A stretch of 36,182 bases of DNA from an uncultured Lachnospiraceae bacterium (lineage in GTDB: Bacteria > Bacillota > Clostridia > Lachnospirales > Lachnospiraceae). The stretch covers positions 1-36,182 of the forward strand of contig CANRJG010000022.1 of the NCBI GenBank assembly GCA_947630875.1, written 5' to 3'. The notes under the pieces are model-generated. The model was not told the DNA's origin, did no database searches, and saw only the letters and a program-made list of their open reading frames with translations. A program made the translations under genes and the position numbers. Shown here piece by piece: positions 7,842 to 15,569 of the stretch (the first letter of the stretch is position 1; each line of letters begins with the position of its first letter).

Positions 7842-9007
7842 GCGTCTGCCTCGAGCCTTTTGATAAAATGTTCGATGCGGTCCAGCGCCTCTTTTAAATT
7901 TTCCAGGGAATAGGCGTAGGATATCCGTAAAAATCCCTCGCCGCAGTCTCCGAAGGCCGTCCCCGGCACCACCGCCACTTTTTCTTCCTGCAGCAGGCGA
8001 TTAGCAAATTCCTCGCTGGTCATGCCGAATTTCCGGATATCGGGAAACATGTAAAAGGCGCCGAAGGGTTCAAAGCAGGGAAGCCCCATTTCCCGGAAGC
8101 GGTACAGCAAAAACCGGCGCCGCTGGTCATAAGCCTCCCGCATGGCTTCCACTTCTTCATCACATTCACGCATGGCAACCACGGCGGCATACTGACTGTT
8201 GGTGGGCGCGCACATGATGGCAAACTGATGCAGCTTCAGCATCTGCTTGATGATCAGCGCAGGACCCGCCGCATAGCCCAGCCGCCAGCCGGTCATGGCG
8301 TGGGATTTGGAAAATCCGTTGATGACAATGGTCCGTTCTTTCATTCCCGGGAAAGATGCGATGGAGCAATGCCTTTCTTTATAGGTCAGTTCGGAATAGA
8401 TTTCATCCGAAAGGACGTAAATATCATTTTCTACAATAATATCCACCAGATGCGCCAGCTCGTTTCTGGTCATGATGGCCCCGGTGGGATTGTTGGGGAA
8501 GGGCAGCACCAGCATCTTTGTTTTCGGCGTAATGGCCGCTTCCAGCGCCTCCGGCGTCAGTTTGAACTCATCCTCCGCCCGCAGCGCAATCGGCACCGGG
8601 ATCCCGTAGGCCATGGCGGCGCAGGGGACATAGGACACAAAACTGGGCTGGGGCACCAGCACTTCGTCGCCGGGTTCCAGCAGCACACGCATGGCCAGAT
8701 CGATGGCCTCACTGCCGCCCACCGTAACAAAAACCTCGTTTTTGTCGTCATAGCGCAGGCCGTATCTCCGGTCCAGAAATTTGACAATCTCACTTTTCAG
8801 CTCTGCCAGACCGGCGTTGGAGGTATAATATGTACGTCCCTTTTCCAGAGAATAGATGCCCTCGTCGATGATCTTCCAGGGCGTAACAAAATCCGGCTCG
8901 CCGACGCCCAGTGAAATCGCGTCGTCCATCTGATTCACCAGATCGAAAAACTTACGGATGCCGGAAGGTTTGATTTCCTTTATGATGTGGTTGGTGGGGT
9001 CTGTCAT
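7838..9007 (-). CDS. PLP-dependent class I/II aminotransferase (aspartate-aminotransferase-like)
   Basis: A 389-residue fold-type I aminotransferase. The PLP Schiff-base lysine is K234 in NGFSKSHAMTGWRLGY. N172, D201 and Y204 match the cofactor-binding residues, and the C-terminal FLRISYA carries the arginine that binds the substrate alpha-carboxylate. Likely reaction: reversible transfer of an amino group between an amino acid (aspartate, alanine or aromatic) and 2-oxoglutarate. Its ATG overlaps the stop of the Lrp-type regulator by 4 nt (9004-9007), a pairing that suggests control of this gene by amino-acid level. The substrate is not determined by the sequence. Confidence 0.93.
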   Translation of the reverse strand: MTDPTNHIIKEIKPSGIRKFFDLVNQMDDAISLGVGEPDFVTPWKIIDEGIYSLEKGRTYYTSNAGLAELKSEIVKFLDRRYGLRYDDKNEVFVTVGGSEAIDLAMRVLLEPGDEVLVPQPSFVSYVPCAAMAYGIPVPIALRAEDEFKLTPEALEAAITPKTKMLVLPFPNNPTGAIMTRNELAHLVDIIVENDIYVLSDEIYSELTYKERHCSIASFPGMKERTIVINGFSKSHAMTGWRLGYAAGPALIIKQMLKLHQFAIMCAPTNSQYAAVVAMRECDEEVEAMREAYDQRRRFLLYRFREMGLPCFEPFGAFYMFPDIRKFGMTSEEFANRLLQEEKVAVVPGTAFGDCGEGFLRISYAYSLENLKEALDRIEHFIKRLEADA

Positions 9008-9492
9008 GGCGTTACTTTGATCCTTTCATATTTCACTTCTTTGCCCAGCACGGTGCCGTGATCCTTGTATTTTTTCAGGATGAAATGGGTCGCCGTACTC
9101 AGCACGGTATCTAAAGACGCCAGCTTGTCGTTGACAAACTGCGCCACTTCCTTCAGGCTCTTGCCTTCCAGAATGACCATCAGATCATAGGAACCGGAAA
9201 TCAGATAGACCGCCCATACTTCGGGATACCGGTAAATCCGCTCCGCCACGTTGTCGAATCCCAGGCCCCGCTGGGGTGTCACCCGCACTTCGATCAGCGC
9301 CGTCACCTTTTCCTCTTTGGTGCGGGACCAGTCGATCATGGTATGATAGCCGCAGATGATCCGCTCCTTTTCCATGGCGCCGATTTCATTGGCCAGGGTC
9401 ACTTCATCCACGCCCAGCATGGCGGCCAGATCCGCCGCGTCCACCTTTGCATGCTTCTCAATATATGTTAATATCTTCTCTCTCAATTCCAT
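9004..9492 (-). CDS. Lrp/AsnC-family transcriptional regulator
   Basis: A 162-residue regulator with an N-terminal winged helix-turn-helix (about residues 5-55) and a C-terminal RAM/AsnC ligand-binding domain (about 65-145: TALIEVRVTP... and AVYLISGSYDLMVILEG). Such proteins form octamers that sense amino acids. It begins inside the 3' end of the preceding gene (35-nt overlap) and overlaps the aminotransferase start by 4 nt. It is therefore part of the operon and probably controls the adjacent aminotransferase; direct targets are inferred. Confidence 0.9.
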   Translation of the reverse strand: MELREKILTYIEKHAKVDAADLAAMLGVDEVTLANEIGAMEKERIICGYHTMIDWSRTKEEKVTALIEVRVTPQRGLGFDNVAERIYRYPEVWAVYLISGSYDLMVILEGKSLKEVAQFVNDKLASLDTVLSTATHFILKKYKDHGTVLGKEVKYERIKVTP

Positions 9493-10066
9493 GCTCTGTC
9501 CCTTCCCTTTCTTTAAGAAGCTCTATTGAATCCTGTCCCGACGGCCGTAAATGCAGACTGCCGCCTTTGTAATTCACCCGTTTTTCATTTCCCTCTGTGA
9601 TTTCACCTACGATGGCCGCGATGCAGCCTGCTTCCTGCAGACGGCGCAGCGTCTGCTGCGGCCTGCGGCAGATCAGCGCCATGCATTTTCCCGACAGCAG
9701 CTCGTAAGGATTCAGATCGAAGGTGTTGCAAAGTTCGATGGTCTCCATCCGCAGGGGGATATCCAGCAGTTCCACCATAAATCCGAAGGGCAGCGGTTCC
9801 ATCAGCCTCCAGAGCGCCCGATAAATGCCGCCTTCTTCCGCCGGCGCCGACCACAGACTGACCGCCTCATCCCAAAGAAAGTCCGGCAGCGGCGCGGCAT
9901 TCGCAAAACAGTCTTCCGCCGCTTCAACAAAAGAAGCCCGATAGCGTTTTTTCAGCATCTCTGCCTTTTGTACTGCGATGAAAGAAGTCCCCAAAAGTCC
10001 TGCATATCCTGCTGCCAAAATGGCGTCCCCGCACTGTATGTCGAACAGTCTGCGCTTTTCCATCAT
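9458..10066 (-). CDS. AIR-synthase-related C-terminal-domain protein without the ATP-binding half
   Basis: A 202-residue protein. Residues 15-190 match the second half of AIR-synthase/HypE-like proteins: GYAGLLGTSFIAVQKAEML, then EEGGIYRALWRL, IPLRMETIELCNTFDLNPYE and IVGEITEG. Full-length relatives are about 330 residues with an N-terminal nucleotide-binding domain, which is absent here; no open frame for it exists upstream because nth lies there. The start at 10066 is set by a TGATG overlap with the stop of a 33-residue membrane peptide. The reaction is unknown; without the ATP domain it may be a binding or regulatory protein, or a remnant that is still translated. Confidence 0.75.
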   Translation of the reverse strand: MMEKRRLFDIQCGDAILAAGYAGLLGTSFIAVQKAEMLKKRYRASFVEAAEDCFANAAPLPDFLWDEAVSLWSAPAEEGGIYRALWRLMEPLPFGFMVELLDIPLRMETIELCNTFDLNPYELLSGKCMALICRRPQQTLRRLQEAGCIAAIVGEITEGNEKRVNYKGGSLHLRPSGQDSIELLKEREGTEHGIEREDINIY

Positions 10067-10167
10067 CAAACCAGATAGCCCAGAATCGGAATAACCACCA
10101 TCGCCACCACCAGCACGATCACAATGACCGCCGCAATGGTTTTCTGTCTTTTACTGTTCATACGCAT
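10066..10167 (-). CDS. 33-residue single-span membrane peptide
   Basis: A short gene that automated callers would miss. It starts at an ATG at 10167, inside the 3' end of nth, with AAAGGAGG 8 nt upstream. It codes for a basic N-terminus (MRMNSKRQK) followed by one strongly hydrophobic span (about residues 11-31, rich in V, I and A) and ends in a TGA that overlaps the next gene's ATG (TGATG). The strong ribosome site, coupling on both sides and perfect single-helix profile support translation. Its function is unknown; small hydrophobic proteins of this size occur widely in Firmicutes as membrane-protein partners. Confidence 0.7.
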   Translation of the reverse strand: MRMNSKRQKTIAAVIVIVLVVAMVVIPILGYLV

Positions 10168-10825
10168 CTGCTTTTCCTCCTTTATTCGATACATCATGTT
10201 CCTTCGCATAAGCCAGACAATATTCCTGCAGAAAACATTCATCGCATTTCGGATTTCTGGCGAAGCAGATGCTTCGTCCGAAGGTAATGATCTGTATATT
10301 ATATAAAATCCAGTGATCCTCCGGCAGCACCCGCATCAGCTCATACTCTACCTTCTCCGGATCGTCCTGGGTAGAAAGTCCCAGTTTTTTCGAAATCCGT
10401 TTCACATGGGTATCCACCACGATGCTGGGCTTATTGTACACGTTGCCGAGAATCACATTTGCGGTCTTTCTGCCCACCCCGGCCAGTGAGGTCAGTTCCT
10501 CCAGGGTATCAGGCACCCGCCCGCCGAAATCGGAAAGCAGGGACTGACAGCAGGCAATGATATTTTTCGCTTTGTGATGATAAAAACCCGTAGAATGAAT
10601 ATCCTGCTCCAGTTCTTTAAGATCTGCCGCCGCAAAGGCCGCAATCGTGGGATATTTCCGGAACAAATCCTTTGTCACCAGATTGACCCGGGCATCCGTA
10701 CACTGGGCGCTTAAAATCGTGGCAATCAGCAGCTGCCACGCACTGTCATGGTCGAGATAACATTTATATTCTCTGGTATATTTTTCGTCCAGCCGTTTCA
10801 GGATTTCTCCTGTTCTTTTGTCCAT
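10151..10825 (-). CDS. nth: Endonuclease III (DNA glycosylase/AP lyase)
   Basis: A 224-residue bifunctional base-excision-repair enzyme that removes oxidised pyrimidines and cleaves the abasic site. The helix-hairpin-helix (LTSLAGVGRKTANVIL) contains catalytic K120, and D138 is in VVDTHVKR; both numbers equal those of E. coli Nth. The C-terminal 4Fe-4S ligands C187, C194, C197 and C203 also match E. coli. GAGG precedes the ATG at 10825. It overlaps the amylase gene by 28 nt and the small membrane peptide by 17 nt. Confidence 0.96.
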   Translation of the reverse strand: MDKRTGEILKRLDEKYTREYKCYLDHDSAWQLLIATILSAQCTDARVNLVTKDLFRKYPTIAAFAAADLKELEQDIHSTGFYHHKAKNIIACCQSLLSDFGGRVPDTLEELTSLAGVGRKTANVILGNVYNKPSIVVDTHVKRISKKLGLSTQDDPEKVEYELMRVLPEDHWILYNIQIITFGRSICFARNPKCDECFLQEYCLAYAKEHDVSNKGGKADAYEQ

Positions 10826-12900
10826 ACCGCCGCCTCATTTCTGTGATAAAACAGTACCGTGGAATGGGATGAAATCCGGATATCAAAGGCGCCGTCCGTC
10901 ACCTTGTATTCCGGCTGCAGCTTATCGTATCCTGTCTCATAAGAGCAAAGCAGCCGCTGCAGGCTGGTGTCTCCCAAAATACCCGCCTGCCAGAGCAGGA
11001 TACTGGAACTGACGACTTCTTCCGTATTGTTGATAATGACGATCATCTGCTCGTCGTCGGTAAACCGGGAATATGCCAGCAGCAGATCGTTGTCGCAGGC
11101 CAGCCGGGTCAGCGACGCCGTCCGCAGCATGGGATATGCATGATAAATCTGCGCAATATCCCGGTGAAACTCCAGCATCTGCATATCTTCCCGGCCCCAG
11201 GGGTAACTTCTGCGGTTGTCCGGATCGGTAAATCCGCACAGACCCGCTTCATCGCCGTAATAAATGGTGGGGTTGCCAATCCATGTAAACAGAATCACCA
11301 CCGCCGCCCGCATCACTGCGGGATTGATCCCCTGCGACGCCGCTTCCGGACCCAGCTGGGCCACCCGGCCGCAGCGGCTGTTGGTTCTGGTCAGAAAACG
11401 GGAGTGATCGTGATTGGACAGCTCGTTCATCGCGGAGCAAAGGGATACGTACGGCAGCTTTGCGGAAACCGTCTGCATCCGTGACCAGAAAAAGGGCACA
11501 TTGTTTTTCAGCTCCTGATTATAATGGTCGCTGTGTTTTTCCATGCCGGTCAAAAACCATGACACCGGTTCCATAAAGGCGTCATAGTTCATTACGCTGT
11601 CCCACATGGTGCCGTCCAGCCAGCCCGAAGCGTCTCCGTAGTGTTCCGCCAGAATCAGAGCGTCCGGATTGGCTTCCTTTACCGCTTTTCTGAAATCCCG
11701 CCAGAACATGCGGTTCGTCTCGATATCATTTCCCAGATCCGCGGCCACGTCCAGCCGCCAGCCGTCTGCGCAGAAAGGCGGAGAAACCCACTTTCTGCCG
11801 ATATCTAAAATCGCCTCATACAGCGGACTTCCCTTTTCATAGCGAAGCTTGGGCAGGGTATCATGGTTCCACCAGCCGCTGTAGGCGTTGTCTTCGTCGT
11901 CAAAATAAAAATAATTCCGGTATTTGCTCTCCCGGCTCCAGAACGCGCCATTTTCATACCGTTTATTCTGGTGGTAAATGCCCTCCCGGTCCATCCATTT
12001 ATGGAAGGAGCCGCAGTGATTAAAGACGCCGTCTAAAATCACCTTCATGCCCTTCCTGTGGGCCATCTGCACAAAATGGGCGAAAAACGCGTCGGAAGCC
12101 GCCAGATTTTCCGGATCCGTCACCCGTTTGATATAAGCGGCATCTTTCTCCGGTTCGGTCTCCGACGGTTCATAGTCATTCACAATCCGCCCCAGATGCG
12201 GGTCAATATGATCGTAATCCTGGGCATCGTATTTATGATTGGAGGGCGATACAAACAGGGGGTTGAAATATATCACCTCTACCCCAAGGCTCTGCAGATA
12301 ATCCAGCTTATCTTCCACGCCTTTCAGATCGCCGCCGTAAAAATTACAGACGTCAAAGGCTTCCGGCAGCCGGTTCCAGTCCTCCACATGCCGGACCGGG
12401 CGGCCGAGATATTCATACTCTCCGTTCTGCACGTCATTGAAAGGATCCCCGTTGCAGAAACGGTCCGTAAAAATCTGATACATCTGGGTGCCCCGAGCCC
12501 ACGCAGGGATATCAAACCCGGCAATCAGTTCAAAGGCATCCGCCATCGGCATTTCGTTCACCAGTTTATTCTTTCCGTACTGGAACCGCCGTCCGGTGGG
12601 AATTTCCATTTCAAAATAATACCGCGTAATCTTTGCGGATACCACAAAAGAGGCTTCAAAATAGGTGAAGCCGTTTTTCTGCTCCGCCTCTTCCATAGGG
12701 ATACGCTCCCATTCGGTAATCAGCGTTACCTTCGCCGCAAAGGCACGCAGCGTCCGGAAACGGATGGTTACCGTTTCCCCCAGTTCGGGCGTCTGTGAAG
12801 AACAATACTGCAGGGAACCGTCGGTATAGGCACACAGCACATCCGCCGTATGCTCCCGCATTTTGTATAGTTGATGATTACCGAGGTTGTTTAAAATCAT
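10798..12900 (-). CDS. Glycoside hydrolase family 13 alpha-amylase/neopullulanase-type enzyme
   Basis: A 700-residue GH13 enzyme acting on alpha-1,4-glucans or maltodextrins. An N-terminal beta-sandwich (about 1-120) precedes the TIM barrel. The four GH13 regions are visible: DGVFNH, GWRLDVAAD with nucleophile D384, ILAEHYGD with acid/base E419, and SNHDHSR with D498. No signal peptide is seen, so it is probably cytoplasmic and works on imported maltodextrin or glycogen. The frame is open to 12984, but a TTTACA-17-TAGAAT promoter lies inside that extension. The first start after the promoter is the ATG at 12900 (CTGGAG 12 nt upstream); an ATG at 12861 is an alternative. First gene of the eight-gene operon. 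Confidence 0.9.
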   Translation of the reverse strand: MILNNLGNHQLYKMREHTADVLCAYTDGSLQYCSSQTPELGETVTIRFRTLRAFAAKVTLITEWERIPMEEAEQKNGFTYFEASFVVSAKITRYYFEMEIPTGRRFQYGKNKLVNEMPMADAFELIAGFDIPAWARGTQMYQIFTDRFCNGDPFNDVQNGEYEYLGRPVRHVEDWNRLPEAFDVCNFYGGDLKGVEDKLDYLQSLGVEVIYFNPLFVSPSNHKYDAQDYDHIDPHLGRIVNDYEPSETEPEKDAAYIKRVTDPENLAASDAFFAHFVQMAHRKGMKVILDGVFNHCGSFHKWMDREGIYHQNKRYENGAFWSRESKYRNYFYFDDEDNAYSGWWNHDTLPKLRYEKGSPLYEAILDIGRKWVSPPFCADGWRLDVAADLGNDIETNRMFWRDFRKAVKEANPDALILAEHYGDASGWLDGTMWDSVMNYDAFMEPVSWFLTGMEKHSDHYNQELKNNVPFFWSRMQTVSAKLPYVSLCSAMNELSNHDHSRFLTRTNSRCGRVAQLGPEAASQGINPAVMRAAVVILFTWIGNPTIYYGDEAGLCGFTDPDNRRSYPWGREDMQMLEFHRDIAQIYHAYPMLRTASLTRLACDNDLLLAYSRFTDDEQMIVIINNTEEVVSSSILLWQAGILGDTSLQRLLCSYETGYDKLQPEYKVTDGAFDIRISSHSTVLFYHRNEAAVWTKEQEKS

Positions 12901-12935
12901 ATGCGTAAACAGCTCCAGTGATGAGATTTGATGAT

Positions 12936-12964
12936 ATTCTATGATATTTCGCGGACAATGTAAA
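12936..12964 (-). promoter_or_regulatory. Sigma-A-type promoter of the GH13-nth operon
   Basis: On the minus strand, -35 TTTACA (12959-12964), a 17-nt spacer and -10 TAGAAT (12936-12941), 35 nt before the ATG at 12900. It lies just after the terminator at 12990-13015. Confidence 0.65.
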
Positions 12965-12985
12965 GCATTAATCTTTTTTTGCAAA

Positions 12986-13015
12986 GGTAAAAAGCCGGCA
13001 CGAATGCCGACTTTT
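12986..13015 (-). terminator. Terminator of ftsH and/or the candidate small RNA
   Basis: Arms 12990-13000 and 13005-13015 (AAAAGTCGGCA-TTCG-TGCCGGCTTTT on the minus strand, one G-T wobble, stable TTCG loop), then TTTTT. Confidence 0.85.
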
Positions 13016-13075
13016 CAGGGGAAGGTATTTCTTCTTATGGGGTGTTGTAAAACAAAATATAATGGGGTTCTACGA
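12986..13075 (-). ncRNA. Candidate C-rich small RNA downstream of ftsH
   Basis: The 140-nt gap between the ftsH stop and its terminator contains an extended -10 (TGCTATACT, 13081-13089 on the minus strand). From it a transcript of about 90 nt would run to the hairpin at 12990-13015. It holds three C-runs in an otherwise A/U-rich, apparently unstructured segment: AACCCCAU (13062-13069), ACACCCCAUA (13036-13045) and UUCCCCUGA (13015-13023). C-rich single-stranded motifs in Firmicute small RNAs such as RsaE pair with Shine-Dalgarno sequences. No open frame is visible. It could equally be the 3' untranslated region of ftsH, or an RNA processed from it. Confidence 0.4.
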
Positions 13076-13080
13076 AAAGA

Positions 13081-13089
13081 AGTATAGCA
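13081..13089 (-). promoter_or_regulatory. Extended -10 promoter element for the candidate small RNA
   Basis: Minus-strand TGC-TATACT with no good -35 at 17 nt (GAGACT at 13104-13109). A second TATAAT lies at 13117-13122, with TTCACA 19 nt upstream. Confidence 0.35.
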
Positions 13090-13158
13090 CAGGCCTTTCC
13101 AAAAGTCTCCACAAACATTATAATTTTTTTACAAGTTCCTTTGTGAAAAAAGCACAAT

Positions 13159-14982
13159 TTACTGTCCGTTAAAACATGCTTCAAATTCTTCCCCTGTAAT
13201 TTTTTCCTTTTTTATCAGTAAATCTGCACAGCGATCCAGCACATCCCGATGGGCAATGATCTTCTCTTTGGCCTTCGCGTAACAGTCGTCGATGATGCGC
13301 TTGACTTCATGGTCGATGGCGGCAATCCGGTCTTCGCTGACGTTTCTGGTATGGGCCAGATCTCTGCCGATGAAGACTTCATCTTCATCGCCCGCATAGC
13401 TGACCAGACCGATTTCGGAGGACATACCGAATTTCGCCACCATGGCTTTCGCGGTAGTCGTCGCCTGTTTGATATCCTGGGAAGCCCCCGTGGTAATATC
13501 CTCCAGCACCAGTTCCTCCGCGATGCGGCCGCCTAAGGTCACCATGATATCCTGCAGCAGTTTTCCTCTGGTATTGAACATCTCGTCCTTTTCCGGCAGC
13601 GGCATGGTATAGCCTGCCGCCCCCACGCCGGTGGGTATAATGGAAACCGTGTGTACCGGGCCCACATCCGGCAGTACATGGAACAGAATCGCATGTCCCG
13701 CTTCGTGATACGCCGTGATCCGTTTTTCCTTCTCGGAAATCACCCGGCTCTTCTTTTCCGTACCGATGCCGACTTTGATAAAGGATTTCTCGATATCGCT
13801 CTGATTGATAAAAGCGCGGTTGTTTTTCGCCGCCAGAATGGCCGCTTCATTTAACAGATTTTCCAGATCCGCGCCGGTAAAGCCCGCCGTCGTCTGAGCG
13901 ATCCGCTCCAGATCCACGTCGTCGCCCACCGGTTTGTTTTTGGCGTGTACTTCCAGAATTTCCTGTCTGCCCTTGATATCCGGCCGTCCCACAGCCACCT
14001 TCCGGTCAAAACGGCCCGGCCGAAGCAGCGCGGGGTCTAAGATATCCACCCGATTGGTAGCGCTCATGACGATAATGCCCTCGTTCTGGCTGAAACCGTC
14101 CATTTCCACCAGCAGCTGATTTAAGGTCTGCTCTCTCTCATCGTGGCCGCCGCCCATACCGGTGCCTCTGCGTCTGCCCACGGCGTCGATTTCATCGATA
14201 AATACGATACAGGGCGCATTTCTCTTTGCCTCGGAAAACAGGTCCCGCACTCTGGAGGCGCCGACGCCAACAAACATTTCCACAAAATCCGATCCCGAAA
14301 TGGAGAAAAACGGTACGCCCGCTTCTCCGGCCACCGCCTTGGCCAGCATGGTCTTTCCGGTGCCGGGAGGGCCCACCAGCAGCACACCTTTGGGTATCCG
14401 CGCGCCCAGCGCGATATATTTTTTCGGCTCCTTCAGGAAATCCACGATTTCCCGCAGTTCCTCTTTTTCTTCATGGCAGCCCGCCACCTGGGCAAAGGTA
14501 ATCTTTCCGCTGCCCGGTTCCAGCTTTCTGGCCTTGCTCTTGCCGAAATTCATCATCTTTCCGCCGGAGCCGCCCATGCCCTGTCCGCTCATCATCATAA
14601 AGAAGAATACGCCTACCGCGAAAATCAGCAGGCAGGGGATCACCGTGGTGACCAGAATACTTTCCTTTTCAAGCGAACGGACAATATAGTCCACCTTATA
14701 CTTTTCCAGCAGGTCGATGGAAGTTTCCACGTTGACGACATTGAGTTTTTTCGTGGTTCCGTCTTTCATGATGACCCGGTAATATCCGGCAGGAGTCTGC
14801 TCATACTCATGGATTTCCACCTGCTTCACGTCGCCGGCTTTCAGATCTTTTTCAAAATCGCTGACGTCGTAATCTACCCGGTTCATCACATGGGTCGCCA
14901 GAATGATGCCGAAGAATATCACAATAAATGCAATCAGAATGAAAAAATTAGAATTAAATACCTTGTTTTTTCTGTCGTTCAA
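13159..14982 (-). CDS. ftsH: ATP-dependent zinc metalloprotease FtsH
   Basis: A 607-residue membrane-bound AAA+ protease that degrades misfolded and regulatory membrane proteins. Transmembrane helices lie at about 11-30 and 108-130, bracketing the external domain. Walker A is GPPGTGKT (204-211), followed by the [17 protein letters not shown] pore region and Walker [12 protein letters not shown]. The zinc site is HEAGH (426-430). The length is typical. It follows hpt by 24 nt, as in the tilS-hpt-ftsH order conserved in Firmicutes. Confidence 0.98.
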   Translation of the reverse strand: MNDRKNKVFNSNFFILIAFIVIFFGIILATHVMNRVDYDVSDFEKDLKAGDVKQVEIHEYEQTPAGYYRVIMKDGTTKKLNVVNVETSIDLLEKYKVDYIVRSLEKESILVTTVIPCLLIFAVGVFFFMMMSGQGMGGSGGKMMNFGKSKARKLEPGSGKITFAQVAGCHEEKEELREIVDFLKEPKKYIALGARIPKGVLLVGPPGTGKTMLAKAVAGEAGVPFFSISGSDFVEMFVGVGASRVRDLFSEAKRNAPCIVFIDEIDAVGRRRGTGMGGGHDEREQTLNQLLVEMDGFSQNEGIIVMSATNRVDILDPALLRPGRFDRKVAVGRPDIKGRQEILEVHAKNKPVGDDVDLERIAQTTAGFTGADLENLLNEAAILAAKNNRAFINQSDIEKSFIKVGIGTEKKSRVISEKEKRITAYHEAGHAILFHVLPDVGPVHTVSIIPTGVGAAGYTMPLPEKDEMFNTRGKLLQDIMVTLGGRIAEELVLEDITTGASQDIKQATTTAKAMVAKFGMSSEIGLVSYAGDEDEVFIGRDLAHTRNVSEDRIAAIDHEVKRIIDDCYAKAKEKIIAHRDVLDRCADLLIKKEKITGEEFEACFNGQ

Positions 14983-15006
14983 ACTTCAGATCCTCCACAG
15001 TTTACG

Positions 15007-15537
15007 TTATTTTGCTTCCTCTTTGTATATACCGATATAGGGCAGGTTCCGGTATTCCTGGGCGTAGTCCAGCCCGAAACCCACCACAAATTTATCTTCG
15101 ATCGTATACCCGAGATAATCGATATCTACTTCTGCAATACGCCGGGACGGCTTGCTCAAAAGTGACGCCAGACGGATGCTTTTCGGATTTCGCTCTTTCA
15201 GAAGCGGCAGCAGACGGCTCATGGTCACGCCGCTGTCGATAATATCCTCCACAATCAGGACATGCTTGCCCTCGATGGGGATATCCGTGTCCTTTTTGAC
15301 CGTAATATATCCGCTGGTCGTCATACCGTCTCCGTAACTGGAAACCGTCATAAAATCCAGAATCACCGGCATGGTCAGCCGTTTTGTCAGTTCACAGACA
15401 AAATAAACGCTGCCCTTTAAAATACCGATGACATGCAGATGTTTGCCCTTGTAATCCTCATTGAGCCGCGCAGCCAGCTCGTCCAGCTTCGCGTTGATTT
15501 CTTCTTCCGGTATCAGAACCGAGATTCTGTCGTTCAT
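15007..15537 (-). CDS. hpt: Hypoxanthine phosphoribosyltransferase
   Basis: A 176-residue purine-salvage enzyme that converts hypoxanthine or guanine plus PRPP to IMP or GMP. The PRPP-binding loop VLIVEDIIDSGVTM (about 93-106) and the flexible-loop segment MTVSSYGDG are both present, and the length is normal. It lies 32 nt downstream of tilS and 24 nt upstream of ftsH; the tilS-hpt-ftsH neighbourhood is conserved across low-GC Gram-positives. Confidence 0.97.
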   Translation of the reverse strand: MNDRISVLIPEEEINAKLDELAARLNEDYKGKHLHVIGILKGSVYFVCELTKRLTMPVILDFMTVSSYGDGMTTSGYITVKKDTDIPIEGKHVLIVEDIIDSGVTMSRLLPLLKERNPKSIRLASLLSKPSRRIAEVDIDYLGYTIEDKFVVGFGLDYAQEYRNLPYIGIYKEEAK

Positions 15538-15569
15538 GCTAACTCCTTTTTCCTTAGTTCCTTATATTC

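Noticed and set aside
12901-12984. N-terminal extension of the GH13 protein to 12984
   Set aside because: The extension has no ribosome site and contains a TTTACA-17-TAGAAT promoter, so RNA probably starts downstream of it.
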